Origin: Castor canadensis
Taxonomy: Eukaryota; Chordata; Mammalia; Rodentia; Castoridae
Length of the DNA: 64,000 bases
Direction of reading: 5' to 3'
Assembly (NCBI RefSeq): GCF_047511655.1
Contig: NC_133395.1
Location: 73,875,910 to 73,939,909, forward strand
Below the pieces are notes generated by a model. The model had not been told where the DNA came from. It did no database searches and saw nothing but the letters and a program-made list of their open reading frames with translations. A program made the translations under genes and the position numbers. Positions 12,939-24,586 of the stretch are shown here, piece by piece. Positions within the stretch are counted from its first letter, which is position 1; every line of letters begins with the position of its first letter.

Positions 12939-13533
12939 CCAGGCTAGTTATTTATGTCTCTCTGGCAACCAAAATTTGGCTAGTTCATTGCTGGTTAGGC
13001 TCTGAAGCACGGCTAATCAAGGGAAAATAAAAGGATAAACTTGAACCAGTCCATTTGTGATTATCTCTAGTTGAAAGACTGATGGGAAGGTTTAAACTAT
13101 CATGAAGTTTGGTTATTATGTGGGAGCTTCAATTATCTTTGGCATCTTGACTCCCAGGAGAAGTGATAATTGAGAGCCAGCTGTAGAAATGGAAATTATA
13201 AGCTGCAGAGGGCATCAGCATTCCCAATGGCAGTTTTTATCAGCAGATGGGCTTGGTTTTAAGAGGCCACTTGGCAAGGTTGTATGTCTCCTGACATTCA
13301 TCTATCAGAAGATGCAAGGCAGGAAAGCTCATTTGTACTTTCACCAGAATAGCTGAGCCCCCATGTAGACCCTGAAAATAGTGGGAGACTCATGATGACA
13401 ATATGAGCAGAGATGGAAGTTTTAACAGAGAGCTCCCACTTAGCAGGTGAAGCCATGCTTGGGCTATTCCATGAGGCATGGAGTAGGTTCCAGGCAGAGA
13501 TGGCTAACAGCCCTTGGCCTTGGGGCTGAGAAG
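12939..13533. other. no gene seen
   Basis: Unique-looking sequence between two LINE-1 loci; nothing supported. Confidence 0.5.
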
Positions 13534-13551
13534 TAGCTTAAGTGTCTTTTT

Positions 13552-14357
13552 AAAAATTTTTTTTTTCCCTTTTTCTTTTATTATTCATATGTGCATACAA
13601 GGCTTGGTTTATTTCTCCCCCCTGCCCCCACCCCCTCCCTTACCACCCACTCCACCCCCTCCCGCTCCCCCCCTCAATACCCAGCAGAAACTATTTTGCC
13701 CTTATCTCTAATTTTGTTGTAGAGAGAGTATAAGCAATAATAGGAAGGAACAAGGGGTTTTGCTGGTTGAGATAAGGATAGCTATACAGGGCATTGACTC
13801 ACATTGATTTCCTGTGCGTGGGTGTTACCTTCTAGGTTAATTCTTTTTGATCTAACCTTTTCTCTAGTTCCTGGTCTCCTTTTCCTATTGGCCTCAATTG
13901 CTTTAAGGTATCTGCTTTAGTTTCTCTGCATTAAGGGCAACAAATGCTAGCTAGTTTTTTAGGTGTCTTACCTATCCTTACCCCTCCCTTGTGTGCTCTC
14001 GCTTTTATCATGTGCTCATAGTCCAATCCCCTTGTTGTGTTTGCCCTTGATCTAATGTCCACATATGAGGGAGAACATACGATATTTGGTCTTTTGAGCC
14101 AGGCTAACCTCACTCAGAATGATGTTCTCCAATTCCATCCATTTACCAGCGAATGATAACATTTCGTTCTTCTTCATGGCTGCATAAAATTCCATTGTGT
14201 ATAGATACCACATTTTCTTAATCCATTCGTCAGTGCTGGGGCATCTTGGCTGTTTCCATAACTTGGCTATTGTGAATAGTGCCGCAATAAACATGGATGT
14301 GCAGGTGCCTCTGGAGTAACAGTCTTTTGGGTATATCCCCAAGAGTGGTATTGCTGG
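13552..14357 (-). mobile_element. LINE-1 3' end inserted in the A-tail of another LINE-1
   Basis: A minus-strand copy comprising the last part of ORF2 (ending MFSLICGH in the frame 14342-14052), the 3' UTR with a C-rich (G-rich on the sense strand) tract near 13616-13672, and a T-run at 13557-13566. It is 5'-truncated at 14357. An A5/T-run sequence is repeated at both junctions (13552 onward and 14358 onward), which fits a target-site duplication created inside the tail of the neighbouring LINE-1. Confidence 0.85.
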
Positions 14358-16053
14358 AAAAAATTTTTTTTATTTTATTCATATGTGCATACAATGATTG
14401 GGTCATTTTCCCCCCTTACCCCACCCCCTCCCTTACCCCCCACCAGTCCCTCCCTTACCACCCCGTACCCCTCGCTACCAGACAGCAACCATTCTGCCCT
14501 TATCTCTAATTTTGTTGAAGAGAGAGTATAAGCAATAATAGGAAGGAACAAGGGTTTTTGCTGGTTGAGATAAGGATAGCTATACAGGGAGTTGACATGC
14601 ATTGATTTCCTGTACATGTGTGTTACCTTCTAAATTAATTCTTCTTGAACTAACCTTTTCTCTAGTTCCTGGTCCGCTTCTCCTATTGGCCTCAGTTGCT
14701 TTAAAGTATCTGCTTTAGTTTCTCTGCGTTGAGGGCAACAAATGCTAGCTAGTTTTTTGGGTGTCTTACCTATCCTCACCCCTCTCTTGTGTGCTCTTGC
14801 TTTTATCATGTGCTCAAAGTCCAATCCCATTGTTGTGTTTGCCCTTGATCTAATGTCCACATATGAGGGAGAACATATGACTTTTGGTCTTTTGGGCCAG
14901 GCTAACCTCACTCAGAATGATGTTCTCCAATTCCATCCATTTACATGCGAATGATAACATTTCATTCTTCTTCATGGCTGCATAAAATTCCATTGTGTAT
15001 AAATACTACATTTTTTTAATCCATTCATCAGTAGTGGGGCATCTTGGCTGTTTCCATAACTTGGCTATTGTGAATAGTGCTGCAATAAACATGGGTGTGC
15101 AGGTACCTCTGGAGTAACCTGTGTCACAGTCTTTTGGGTATATCCCCAAGAGTGGTATTGCTGGATCATATAGTAGATCAATGTTTAGATTTCTAAGAAG
15201 CCTCCAAATTTTTTTTCAGAGTGGTTGTACTAGTTTACATTCCCACCAGCAGTGTAAGAGGGTTCCTTTTTCCCCCGCATCCTCGCCAACACCTGTTGTT
15301 AGTGGTGTTGCTAATGATGGCTATTCTAACAGGGGGTGAGGTGGAATCTTAGTGTGGTTTTAATTTGCATTTCCTTTATTGGTAGTGATGGTGAGCATTT
15401 TTTCATGTGTTTTTTGGCCATTTGAATTTCTTCTTTTGAGAAAGTTCTGTTTAGTTCACGTGCCTATTTCTTTATTGGTTCATTAGTTTTGGGAGAATTT
15501 AGTTTTTTAAGTTCCCTGTATATTCTGGTTATCAGTCCTTTGTCTGATGTGTAGCTGGCAAATATTTTCTCCCACTCTGTGGGTGGTCTCTTCAGTTTAG
15601 AGACAATTTCTTTTGTTGAGCAGAAGCTTTTTAGTTTTATGAAGTCCCATTTATCTATGCTATCTCTTAGTTGCTGAGCTGCTGGGGTTCCATTGAGAAA
15701 GTTCTTGCCTATATCTGTTAGTTCCAAAGTATTTCCTACTCTTTCCTGTACCAACTTTAGAGTTTGGGGTCTGATATTAAGGTCTTTGATCCATTTTGAG
15801 TTAATACTAGCATAGGGTGATAAACATGGATCTAGTTTCAGTTTTTTGCAGACTGCTAACCAGTTTTCCCAGCAGTTTTTGTTGAAGAGGCTGTCTTTTC
15901 TCCATTGTATATTTTTAGCACCTTTGTCAAAGACAAGTTGGTTATAGTTGTGTGGTTTCATATCCGGGTCCTCTATTCTGTTCCACTGGTCTTCATGTCT
16001 GTTTTTGTGCAATACCATGCTGTTTTTATTGTTATTGCTTTGTAATATAGCTT
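14358..16053 (-). mobile_element. LINE-1, 5'-truncated (outer element of nested pair)
   Basis: A minus-strand LINE-1 of about 1.7 kb. It has an ORF2 C-terminal part (open frame 16018-15464, with motifs such as [20 protein letters not shown] and KWDFIKLKSFCSTKEIVSKL), further ORF2 broken into several frames, a 3' UTR, and a tail at about 14364-14370. Its flanks share a target-site duplication, tagcttaagtgtctt at 13534-13548 and tagcttcagtgtctt at 16048-16062. The first six bases of the right copy may overlap LINE-1 sequence as microhomology. A second LINE-1 sits inside its A-tail. Confidence 0.88.
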
Positions 16054-16248
16054 CAGTGTCTTAAATCACAAGAACTAAGGTCTGATGACTTCAGTCTGTC
16101 TATAAAAAAAAATCTATGTAATGACTTACTATTATGGAATGATATTTAGGATAAATTGTGCTATGTAATTAAAAAAGCAGCTTATAAATAATATAATATC
16201 TTTGTAAATAATATATTTGTGAAAAAACATGAATACTCAAAAATTCAA

Positions 16249-16445
16249 GCTGGGCGCTGGTGGCTTACAACTGTAATCCTAGCTACTCAGGAGGCAGAGA
16301 TCAGAAGGATTGCAGTTTGAAGCCAGCCTGGGCGAATAGTTTGCGAGACCCTATCTCAAAAACACCCATCACAAAGAACAGCTGGTGGAGTGACTCAAGG
16401 TGTAGGCTCTGAGTTCAAACCCCAGTACTGCAAAAAAAAAAAAAA
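16249..16445 (+). mobile_element. dimeric SINE with target-site duplication
   Basis: B1-like half gctgggcgctggtggcttac...cctatctcaaaaa and a shortened ID-like half, with tail A13. The repeat aaaaattcaa occurs at 16239-16248 and 16441-16450. Confidence 0.85.
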
Positions 16446-16990
16446 TTCAAACACTGGTTACATTTAGGACGTAGGATTATGGATGGTTTTTACTTTCTTC
16501 TATTTGCTTACCTATGTCTTTAAGTTCTTCTTCACTGAGTGCACATTACTTGGGTACTAAACGTACATTTGAAAAATTCATTAGCATTGAAAAGTGTACT
16601 CAATTATATTTTAAAATGAATTTGTAGATGTGTTAACCAGGTGCCTTGTACTCATGGTGTTTGACCTCTGAGAACAAAGGTGCAATGTGAAAATTGATTT
16701 TAAAAAATGCAGACTGTGAAAACTGATGTTTTTAAGGAAAGGTCATAGGGAAACAATGTAGGCTTCACTGACTACAGTATATTTGCAAGAATGTTTAAGA
16801 TCTGCTAACTACTTAAGATCTCATGAAGCCTGTAATTAAATACACTCTTATTTAGTCAGTGCTTCAACAGAAACTCTTAAGTTGTCTGCAGTTTTCTTCT
16901 TAAGAAGGTACCATATCCAGGACCCAAAGGATAGCAAATAAAGATGACGGTTCCCCAATCTTGGCACCACAGTACTGAATGGAAACTTAC

Positions 16991-17048
16991 CTTGTGCTGC
17001 AATTTTGATGGATTTAATCCCACTGTTCAGCCGAGTGGGTGAAGCCTC
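16991..17048 (-). other. candidate orphan exon, minus strand
   Basis: On the minus strand an acceptor (tattatctgcag) precedes 58 nt that end at a near-consensus donor (CACAAG|gtaagt). Only one of three frames is open. It reads EASPTRLNSGIKSIKIAAQ with one extra base, so the exon would shift frame if skipped. The surrounding 16.85-17.3 kb is moderately GC-richer and shows no recognised repeat. If the CpG island at 27.2-28.1 kb is the FRY promoter, this lies in FRY intron 1 on the correct strand and could be an alternative 5' exon. I do not recognise the peptide as part of canonical FRY. The polypyrimidine tract is short, so a chance match remains possible. Confidence 0.3.
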
Positions 17049-17140
17049 CTGCAGATAATAAAGCTGCTCCACCCCCACTTCCCTTTAAAGTGCCTCCTTT
17101 TCCCTTCTGCCTCCCACTCATCTAGTCACTCCGTAAAAGG

Positions 17141-17239
17141 AATAAAAGACAGGCCTCCGTGGAGAACAGAGAATTCTAGACTGGACTGTGGAAGACAGTA
17201 AGGAAGCTCTCTGCAGGTGTGTGATGGTGAAGGGCTCAG
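17141..17239 (+). promoter_or_regulatory. weak candidate TATA-like promoter and first exon, plus strand
   Basis: A TATA-like AATAAAAG at 17141-17148 is followed about 80 bp later by ATGGTGAAGGGCTCAG and a strong donor (CAG|gtaagg, cut after 17239). A second possible donor (ACA|gtaagg) and an acceptor-like ctctctgcag lie between them. The AATAAA core could equally be a poly(A) signal. No downstream exon was identified, so this is recorded only as a weak candidate. Confidence 0.15.
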
Positions 17240-17344
17240 GTAAGGTGCCTACCATAATAGAGGGCAAGGTCAGGCTGAATCTGAGAGGTACTTTCACTGC
17301 ACCAACCATTAAACAACAGTTTCCAAAAGCAGCAATAAGAACGG

Positions 17345-17520
17345 TACTATTAGTGTGCTAGATACTTCATGCAAATTATCTTGCAAACTTGCAACAAACC
17401 TGACCAGTCAGAAATGAATGGCTCCACTTTACCAACAAGGAAGCTAAGGTGGAGGATGTTGAGTATAACATAGTGCTGAACTATGGAATTCTGAGGACAC
17501 ACTGGGTTCTTTTCCTAGCT
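17345..17520 (+). mobile_element. MIR relic
   Basis: ctccactttaccaacaagga followed by agctaaggtgga, and a later gaattctgaggacacactgg, fit a diverged MIR. Confidence 0.4.
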
Positions 17521-19083
17521 TCTTCAAGACTGGCTAGTAGGGCGAGTGGAAAATACCTAACCTCCTTGTTCTTCAGTTTCCTAATCTGTAAACTAGTGGG
17601 ATTAGACAATATATAGAGGGAATACAAAGCCCTTAGGGTGATTCCATAAACAGAGCCTCCAATGGTCACTGGCACAGTCATTGTTCCTTGCTATGCTGTG
17701 GATGAGAGGACAGCAAGTCCAGATAAGTCTGAGTCATGGCTCTTTCTACACCAAAAACATATACAGTATAGTCACCTTAGTACCCATAAGGGATTGGCTC
17801 CATAATCCCTGGGATACCAAATCCACATACATTCAAGTCCCTTATAAAAGATGGTACAGTATTTGCATAGAACATACGCACTTCAAATCATCTCTACACT
17901 ATTACTGAAAACAATGTAAACACCATGTAAATAGATTCTGTACTGTATTTTTGAGGGAATAACAAGAAGAAAAAGATTGCCATCATGTTTAGTACAAACA
18001 CAATTTTCCCACAAATATTTTTGATCCAAAGTTGGTGGAACCTGAAGGTGCAGAACCTGTGGATAGGGAGGGTTGATGTATGGATGTATGATGTAGCCAT
18101 GACAGCTCGGCCCTTCCAGATCCCATTCTGATCATTTTGATAGTCAGGGAAGTCATTCTCCATTTCCATGCAGTACTCACACAGGCAGTTTCTACCTCCA
18201 GTGCCAACAAGTGTTAAGAGAAAGAACTAAGTGAACATTTCTTACAGATTGTGATTCAAGTTCAACACTGTTTTGGATAGTGTGTTTTGAAGAACTACAA
18301 TTAAAGCGAAGACCCTGTTCAATCTGAAGTCTGTGATTGGTTGGTTTCTACTATCTAGAGAGACATAAAATCAAAAGCATGAAAATTCCAAAATGTAATT
18401 CTGTCACCAGTGGCTTCTGAACAAAGTCCTTACTATTTGCCTCTTTAATTATGTTTCAAGGATTATGACTGTCATTTTGTTTTATTAGTTCTGCAAATGA
18501 AAAGGAAGTCTACAGACATAGAATTCTAACTTTCCAGATCATTTTGATTTTGTCAACGCACAAACTTCATCTTTATGAGGTGGCAATTAAGGTGTATGAT
18601 TTATTCTGTGGACCTATCATATGATGACCCAACATTTGTATTCCTACATCCCAATGTCTGCTCCTCTCCTTCAGCCACCACATACTAGATTCCAGGTACA
18701 TGTGTCACCTTAGCTCATATTCACATAAATGACTTACTTATTTACATAACTTTTCATATTTATGTTCTTTCTTGTTTTGTCACTTTGCCTTTAGAAATAT
18801 TTCATGATTTTTCTGTTTTTACTTTTCTTTATTCTAATGAATCTCTTTCATAAGATGCCATGAATATTCAGAAAAATCTTAATTGCCTTCACACCTGGGT
18901 TGAATCTATTTCTTTGCTTGGTTTCTTTCATTCCTTCTTCCCCACAACACTTAACGTTATTTGCAATATTTGGTCATGACTAAAATTTGTCATCCTTTTT
19001 CTGTTACTTCAAAACATTTTATGCTAGCAAGTTTGATTAGGTAATTGTTCCTTTCTTCAGGCTTTATTACTTCTTTTTATGAC

Positions 19084-19193
19084 TTTTTCTTTTCTGAGAC
19101 AGCATCTTGCTGTGAAGCTCAGGCTAGCTTTCAATTTGTGATCCTGCCTCAGCTTCCTGAGTGCTTAGATTATAGGCATGTACCAATATGCCA
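19084..19193 (-). mobile_element. B1-like SINE monomer
   Basis: The minus-strand B1-type pattern is visible: gagacagcatcttgctgtg, then gatcctgcctcagcttcctg, then attataggcatgtacca. Confidence 0.7.
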
Positions 19194-19443
19194 TTTTATT
19201 TTTATATCTTAAATTAAATTCACTAAATAATCTAAGTAATTAAAATATGCAATTTCTATATTATTATATTTAGCCATCTGGTTTTCAATCCAATTTCAAA
19301 AAATTTTGACAATAGTCATTTATAATACATAAGACAAGTTTACCTTTTGACTCCTATTTATTAAAAAAGTAGTTTTGATATTCCTGATTCTTCTAGAGAA
19401 CTTAACTATCAGATTATAATTTATTTTGTGGGGAATTTTATTC

Positions 19444-19481
19444 AAAATTAATAGAAATCTTTAAAATTAATAGAAATCTTT
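19444..19481 (+). repeat. 19-bp perfect tandem duplication
   Basis: aaaattaatagaaatcttt occurs twice without spacer. About 27 bp further, tcagccaatattt is also repeated (19508-19520 and 19530-19542). Confidence 0.95.
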
Positions 19482-20544
19482 GAGGCAAAAGGTTGAGAAT
19501 TTCTGAGTCAGCCAATATTTTTTTTTAATTCAGCCAATATTTACTAAACTCCTACCATTTGCAGCTATTTTGATAGTCTGCAGGGCCAAGTAACAGGCCA
19601 GGTATGCTTCTTTTCACCCTACCACCAAATGAATCAATCCACATTCATAAAGGTTAAAGTTAAAATGGAACTCAAATACTTAAAACAGTTCCAGGAAAAC
19701 TGGCTCTCATCCCCTACCCTTTATCTACACCATTATGAGGTCTCACTTGTAAGTGTCAACACAGAGAAAAGGTTCCAGGAAGCCACGAACTTATGAGTAC
19801 TTCTAAATATTATTACATTTGGCTGAATACTCCATTTTTACATGGGCCTAATTCATGTATGAAATTAGAGTTTAAAAGGCCTTACAAGCTCGAAATGAAA
19901 AATGCTTATCTGGTTCAGAGACACACTTTTCAAGGCTTGTCCCAATTGACATCACACCCGGGTCAGCCATGTAAGTTCTCAGTTGTGCCGTCATTGGCCA
20001 GTGTCGGCCAACACTGCTACTTTAAGAGTCATGTGTGAGTCTGGAACACAATGAGGGAGCAGCTGTGCTCTGGTGGAGACCCTCAGATGGTTTCCATAAA
20101 CATGGATAAGCTCCCACCCCGTGCAAAGGAGGTGTATACTCAATGTGGAAGCAACTGCAGAAGAGTCTTTCCTGTGAAGGACCATCCCCTTACATCATTA
20201 GATTGACCTGATGGTTGTTTTTGTTGTTGTTTCTTAATGAGCACAGTCAAGATTCTAAGGAAAAGGCATCAGACTGTAAAAGTGCTATAGCTGTTAGCCA
20301 ACCACATAAAGATAAGCCATTATGATATACTTTGCAATGAGCCCAAACACTCCGGTCTTCATGCACTCCTGCCATTCATCACCTAGCGTAATGTCCTGAA
20401 TCTAACCCCGTGTCCATTCTACTCACTGTCACCCTCTATCAGAATTACTATGGGGACATTTTAAACATCCTGCACCTCAGCTTGTCACCAAATATTCTTT
20501 TAATTGCCTTTTATAACTCTCCCCAGTCATTACTTTATGTGCAT

Positions 20545-20580
20545 GTGTGTGTGTGTGTATATATATGATATATATATCAT
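20545..20580 (+). repeat. (GT)n-(AT)n microsatellite ending in a short palindrome
   Basis: GT repeats pass into AT repeats; the last 16 bases (20565-20580) are self-complementary because of the TA run. Confidence 0.85.
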
Positions 20581-20736
20581 CTAATTAATATTGACATGAC
20601 AAGAAGAAAAGTATACCTCATGCTATTTTGAATAACATTTAGAAGCCTAATCCTGAGTACAAAATTTGAAATATACAATTCGCTTTGCAACTCCAATTTT
20701 ACTCTGAGAAAAACCCTTTTTAAAAGTTGCCTGTAC

Positions 20737-20759
20737 ACACACACACACACACACACACA
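20737..20759 (+). repeat. (AC)n microsatellite
   Basis: Uninterrupted AC dinucleotide run. Confidence 0.9.
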
Positions 20760-20771
20760 AACCTTACTATA

Positions 20772-20862
20772 TTCTTAGGAGGTGTGGCTCAAGTGGTAGA
20801 ATGCCTGCTTTATAAGCATGAAGCCCTGAGTTCAAACCCTAGTCCCACCCAAAAAAAAAAAA
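20772..20862 (+). mobile_element. ID-like SINE
   Basis: ggtgtggctcaagtggtaga and gagttcaaaccctagtccc with an A-tail. The short repeat cttactata flanks it (20763-20771 and 20863-20871). Confidence 0.8.
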
Positions 20863-21919
20863 CTTACTATAAAAGTTGCATGTAACTCTCATGTTCTCCA
20901 AATGCATGATGAATAAGGAAGTTCCCCAACATGATTATCCTACAGATTTGAAGATCTTTTAGCTAAAGGTGTATTTGCTCAAGGGTTCACTAATGTTTCC
21001 TAGATGATTTATCTGTCATCTGGGGATCCTCTGAGTAATGTACAGTTTCTCAATTTTTCTCAAGATAAACACTGCACACCTGACTACTGGATCCATCAAG
21101 GACTGAGAGTCAGCATGGCCGGGCCATCTAGCACCATGACTCAGATTTAATTAATGTTTACCAAATGAGTGCATTATGTCAGACCCTGAGCTAGGTGTTT
21201 CTGCTCCTTTCACAGAACACTCTGTGAATCCATAGGCCTGATTTATTAAGTGACCATTTAAAAATAATCCCCGTGTATTAACCATGAATTTTACTTTCTG
21301 TATTCTGATGTTCTGACATATTGAGGCCTTGCTGACCTGGAGGGACAGTGTTAGCCAATGCTTGAAGAGGGAAAGGGCTCTCCCACAGCACACCTTCAAA
21401 TGCAAACCAACCCAGAGCCCACCCCCCACCTTCTTCCTCTGGCTCTCAGTTGTACATAAGTTCTCTTCAAAATGTTTATTTCCTATTAGATAAAAGATAT
21501 AGCTTTGGTCTGCCTGCCATGTCCCTTCACAGCACCCACGACTATGCCTAACTGCATCACTTATAGTTGGGGACACTCAGTGATGACCCTCTGCCCACAT
21601 CAATTATCCTTCCCTAAGGCAGCAGGATGAATGTATCTTAGAAACCCATGAGTGCCCACAATTTGTTAGCTATGTGTCCAGATGCCCCATGTTTCATTGG
21701 ATTGGGAGCTTGGTGTGTCATTGCAGGTCCAGCTGTTACATGCACAGACCATGGGGTTCTTTAGACAATGCTAATTCACTGCAGATCCTTGGGACTGCTT
21801 CTGAGCTGGTTGCTAAGCTATGCTTGCCATTTCTTCTGCTGGCATCTTCATCCAGCTTCCTATACCTGGTCTAGAAGTGCATTCTGCTTGACCAGGCAGC
21901 AGTGAGGAAGCAGAGACCC

Positions 21920-21966
21920 TTCCTTCCTTCCTTCCTTCCTTCTTTCAATTTCTCTCTCTCTCTCTC
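21920..21966 (+). repeat. (TTCC)n and (TC)n microsatellite
   Basis: Five or more ttcc units are followed, after a short gap, by a TC dinucleotide run. Confidence 0.9.
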
Positions 21967-22182
21967 CCCCTTTCCCCATCTCTCTTTATTTTGCAACATG
22001 TCAAAATGTAAATATGGTCTTTCTGGCATTAAAAAATACACTGTAAAGCAAGGCCCTTAGTAGGTATATACCTTGTTGGGATTACATATCCTGACAAGGC
22101 CACAGTTTCAGTGGCACTACTGAAGGAAGAGGCATTTCCTTGTTCATTCTGCTACATGTTATGGGTATAAAAGGAAAAGTAC

Positions 22183-22273
22183 ATGGCTGGGAACATGGCT
22201 CAAGTGGTAGAGCACCTGCTTAGCAAGTGCAGTTGAAACTCCAGTACTGCAAAAAAAAAAAAAAAAAAAAAAA
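22183..22273 (+). mobile_element. ID-like SINE
   Basis: atggctcaagtggtagagca with a shortened box B region and a long A-tail of more than 20 A. Confidence 0.8.
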
Positions 22274-22624
22274 GAGGAAAAGTAGTACACAAATTGGACT
22301 AAGTATAGAATTCAAGCAAGTAATGATTTTGGATCATATGAAAGAACCAAGACATAAAGTTATTATAAGTTCTTTTAGCAGCAAAAAATCAGTCAAACTA
22401 CACTGAAATGTCTTCTACCCTGAACTTGTTTTATAATAAGGCATCAAATATTTTGAATAGGACACGGTAAGCCAAATCAAGGACTTAATGTTGGCCTGTT
22501 CCCCTTGTCTATGTCTGGCCTTCCTATGAAGGTCATAATTTTAAGACTATGTATTCTAACCAGCACCGTAGTGAACAACTTGATCTGCCTCCATTCCTTC
22601 CATGGGAGGATATCCATTCACTCA

Positions 22625-22740
22625 CTTTACAGATAATTATTGAGCAGATTTATTATGTTTCAGACGGTCCTAAGCAGTTGGCAGAGGGTAGAGAATAAGA
22701 CATAAAAAGTCCTTGCTGTCTTGGAAATTGCAGTCTAACA
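22625..22740 (+). mobile_element. ancient interspersed repeat
   Basis: ataattattgagcagattta followed by ttatgtttcagacggtccta resembles the old mammalian 'tattgagcacctactatgtg' repeat. A similar weak match lies near 60880-60960. The family is not assigned. Confidence 0.35.
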
Positions 22741-23896
22741 AAATGCATGACAATGTGAATGAATAAATGAATGAATAACCACAAGCAATGTAGGAAGTTT
22801 AGGTTTCATAAGATTAAGGGGACACTGATTAGCATATTTAATTGATAATGATTTTTCCACATTTTAACATCCCTGAAATCAGGGTATGTCTTAATGTTGG
22901 TGGCATATTAAAACAACATGACTATAGTTACAGCACAATTGTCACATCTCTGCATGTATATAAACTCAGGCACAGCTATTCATTTTGTTTTTACCTTTAT
23001 TTAGTTATGGTCAATGCTGGACCTACATGTGCTCTGCTTCACTGCATTTAAAAAGATTACAAATTGTTTTTAAAAAGATTACACTACGAAGTTGCTCTAC
23101 AAGTAGCTATAATTGTAAGTATGAAGGTACCAAAAGAAAGCAGTGGGGCATAAATATTATATTACCAAAGGAAACATTTATGTTGATTTCCATCTTCATA
23201 ATGCCTCACAAAGCAAGATTTAAAGGTGTTACCAGTCTGAAGAAAGACACACTGATGAAGCTATGTTATAGTGTCACCAAGATTCACGCACACACACTGT
23301 CCACCACAATCCAAGCAATGCTACCAAGTGAACTGGCAGAAAAAGTACCAAAACTGATGGAATAGATGAAGGAAACTTGAGAGCATGAGAGACCAGTGTG
23401 ATCTAGTCATACGGTGTCAGATGAGATCATATATAGCTTTAAAATAATGTTGTCTTACAGTGGATGGTATTTTAGATTTGATAAAATATGAGAAACAAGA
23501 TGGACTGCTAATTAGTGAGAAGTTTTAGAAAAGACTAGAATACAGAATGAAAATTTGTTTCTGGATAGTTTTAAGTTCATAAAGTATTTTCATAATTTAA
23601 TTTAGACAAACTATACAACTTTGACAAGATGGTGTAGTTTTCCAGATCACTAGTCATTTAAAAATCATTTAAAGTCTAGTTATTCTTACTCCAATGTTTC
23701 TGACACATCTTTCATTCAGGATAAGGGTGTGGCGAAGAAAAAACCTTATGTTCTACTTTTCCCACTTAATTAGTGCTGCTCTAGTTTTATGGCAGTTGAG
23801 AGCTAACAGAGGGGAGCTGCTGGATCTCTACTCAAACTTTACTACAGAGAATGGAGTGAAATAATTTGAAAGGAGGGTTGATTTGAAATGCCAAAG

Positions 23897-24142
23897 TAGC
23901 TGGACGCTGGTGGCTCGCACCTGTAATCCTAACTACATAGGAGGCTGAGATTGGGAGGATCGTGTTTTGAAGCTAGCCCAGGCAAATAGTTTGGGAGGAC
24001 CCCCCCCCATCTCCAAAAATAACTAAAGCAGAATGGACTGGAGTTGTGGCTTAAGCAGTAGAGCATCTGCTTTGCAAACACAAAACCCTGAGTTCAAATC
24101 CCAGTCCTACCCACCTCCCCGCCCCCTGCCAAAAAAACAAAA
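23897..24142 (+). mobile_element. dimeric SINE
   Basis: B1-like half (ctggacgctggtggctcgca) and ID-like half (gtggcttaagcagtagagca...gagttcaaatccc), with a C9 run in the linker and a C-rich start to the tail. Confidence 0.85.
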
Positions 24143-24324
24143 TCCCAAGTATACACATGTAACTTTGAGATTCTTTTCACTAGAGGAATGGCAGTAAAAC
24201 ACCAAGTATAAGGATGTGTTTCCAGGCAGCATATGATCATAGCTCAAAAATGCATTTATTTCTTAAGATTAGTATTGTGAATCATTTTGGAAACAGAGTT
24301 GAAAACAATATCAAGGAAGAGAAC

Positions 24325-24362
24325 ACACACACACACACAAACACACACTCATATACACACAC
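24325..24362 (+). repeat. (AC)n microsatellite, interrupted
   Basis: AC repeats with single-base interruptions. Confidence 0.85.
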
Positions 24363-24586
24363 CCCTACCTAGTGAACGGAATTTATAAAACAATGGCTAT
24401 AAATTACAATAGACACTATTTTTTAGGTGCAGCTTCAAAACTTACTGGGTCACAGCTGTGATATCAGTTTGTAACGCTGTTCAGTCAAGTAACAACTGTG
24501 TTAGTGTAAAAGTGAGTCTCAAATCAGAAATAGGTGTGTGGCCACATTCATCACGAAGACAATAGGTAAAAGGGTTTCTACAGGGT

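Larger units (their letters stand above)
17521..24572. other. gene-free stretch with scattered repeats
   Basis: Outside the listed SINEs, microsatellites and old repeats, I see no exon. The long chance frames at 21576-21151 (minus) and 22985-23365 (plus) show no known domain. Confidence 0.5.

Noticed and set aside
15464-16018. 184-codon minus-strand open frame that could look like a gene
   Set aside because: It is the C-terminal part of LINE-1 ORF2 in a truncated element, not a host gene.
20565-20580. 16-bp palindrome
   Set aside because: It is a by-product of a TA dinucleotide run, unlike the complex palindromes at 10.3 and 40.0 kb.
21151-21576. 141-codon minus-strand open frame
   Set aside because: No domain, signal peptide or splice structure matching a known gene.
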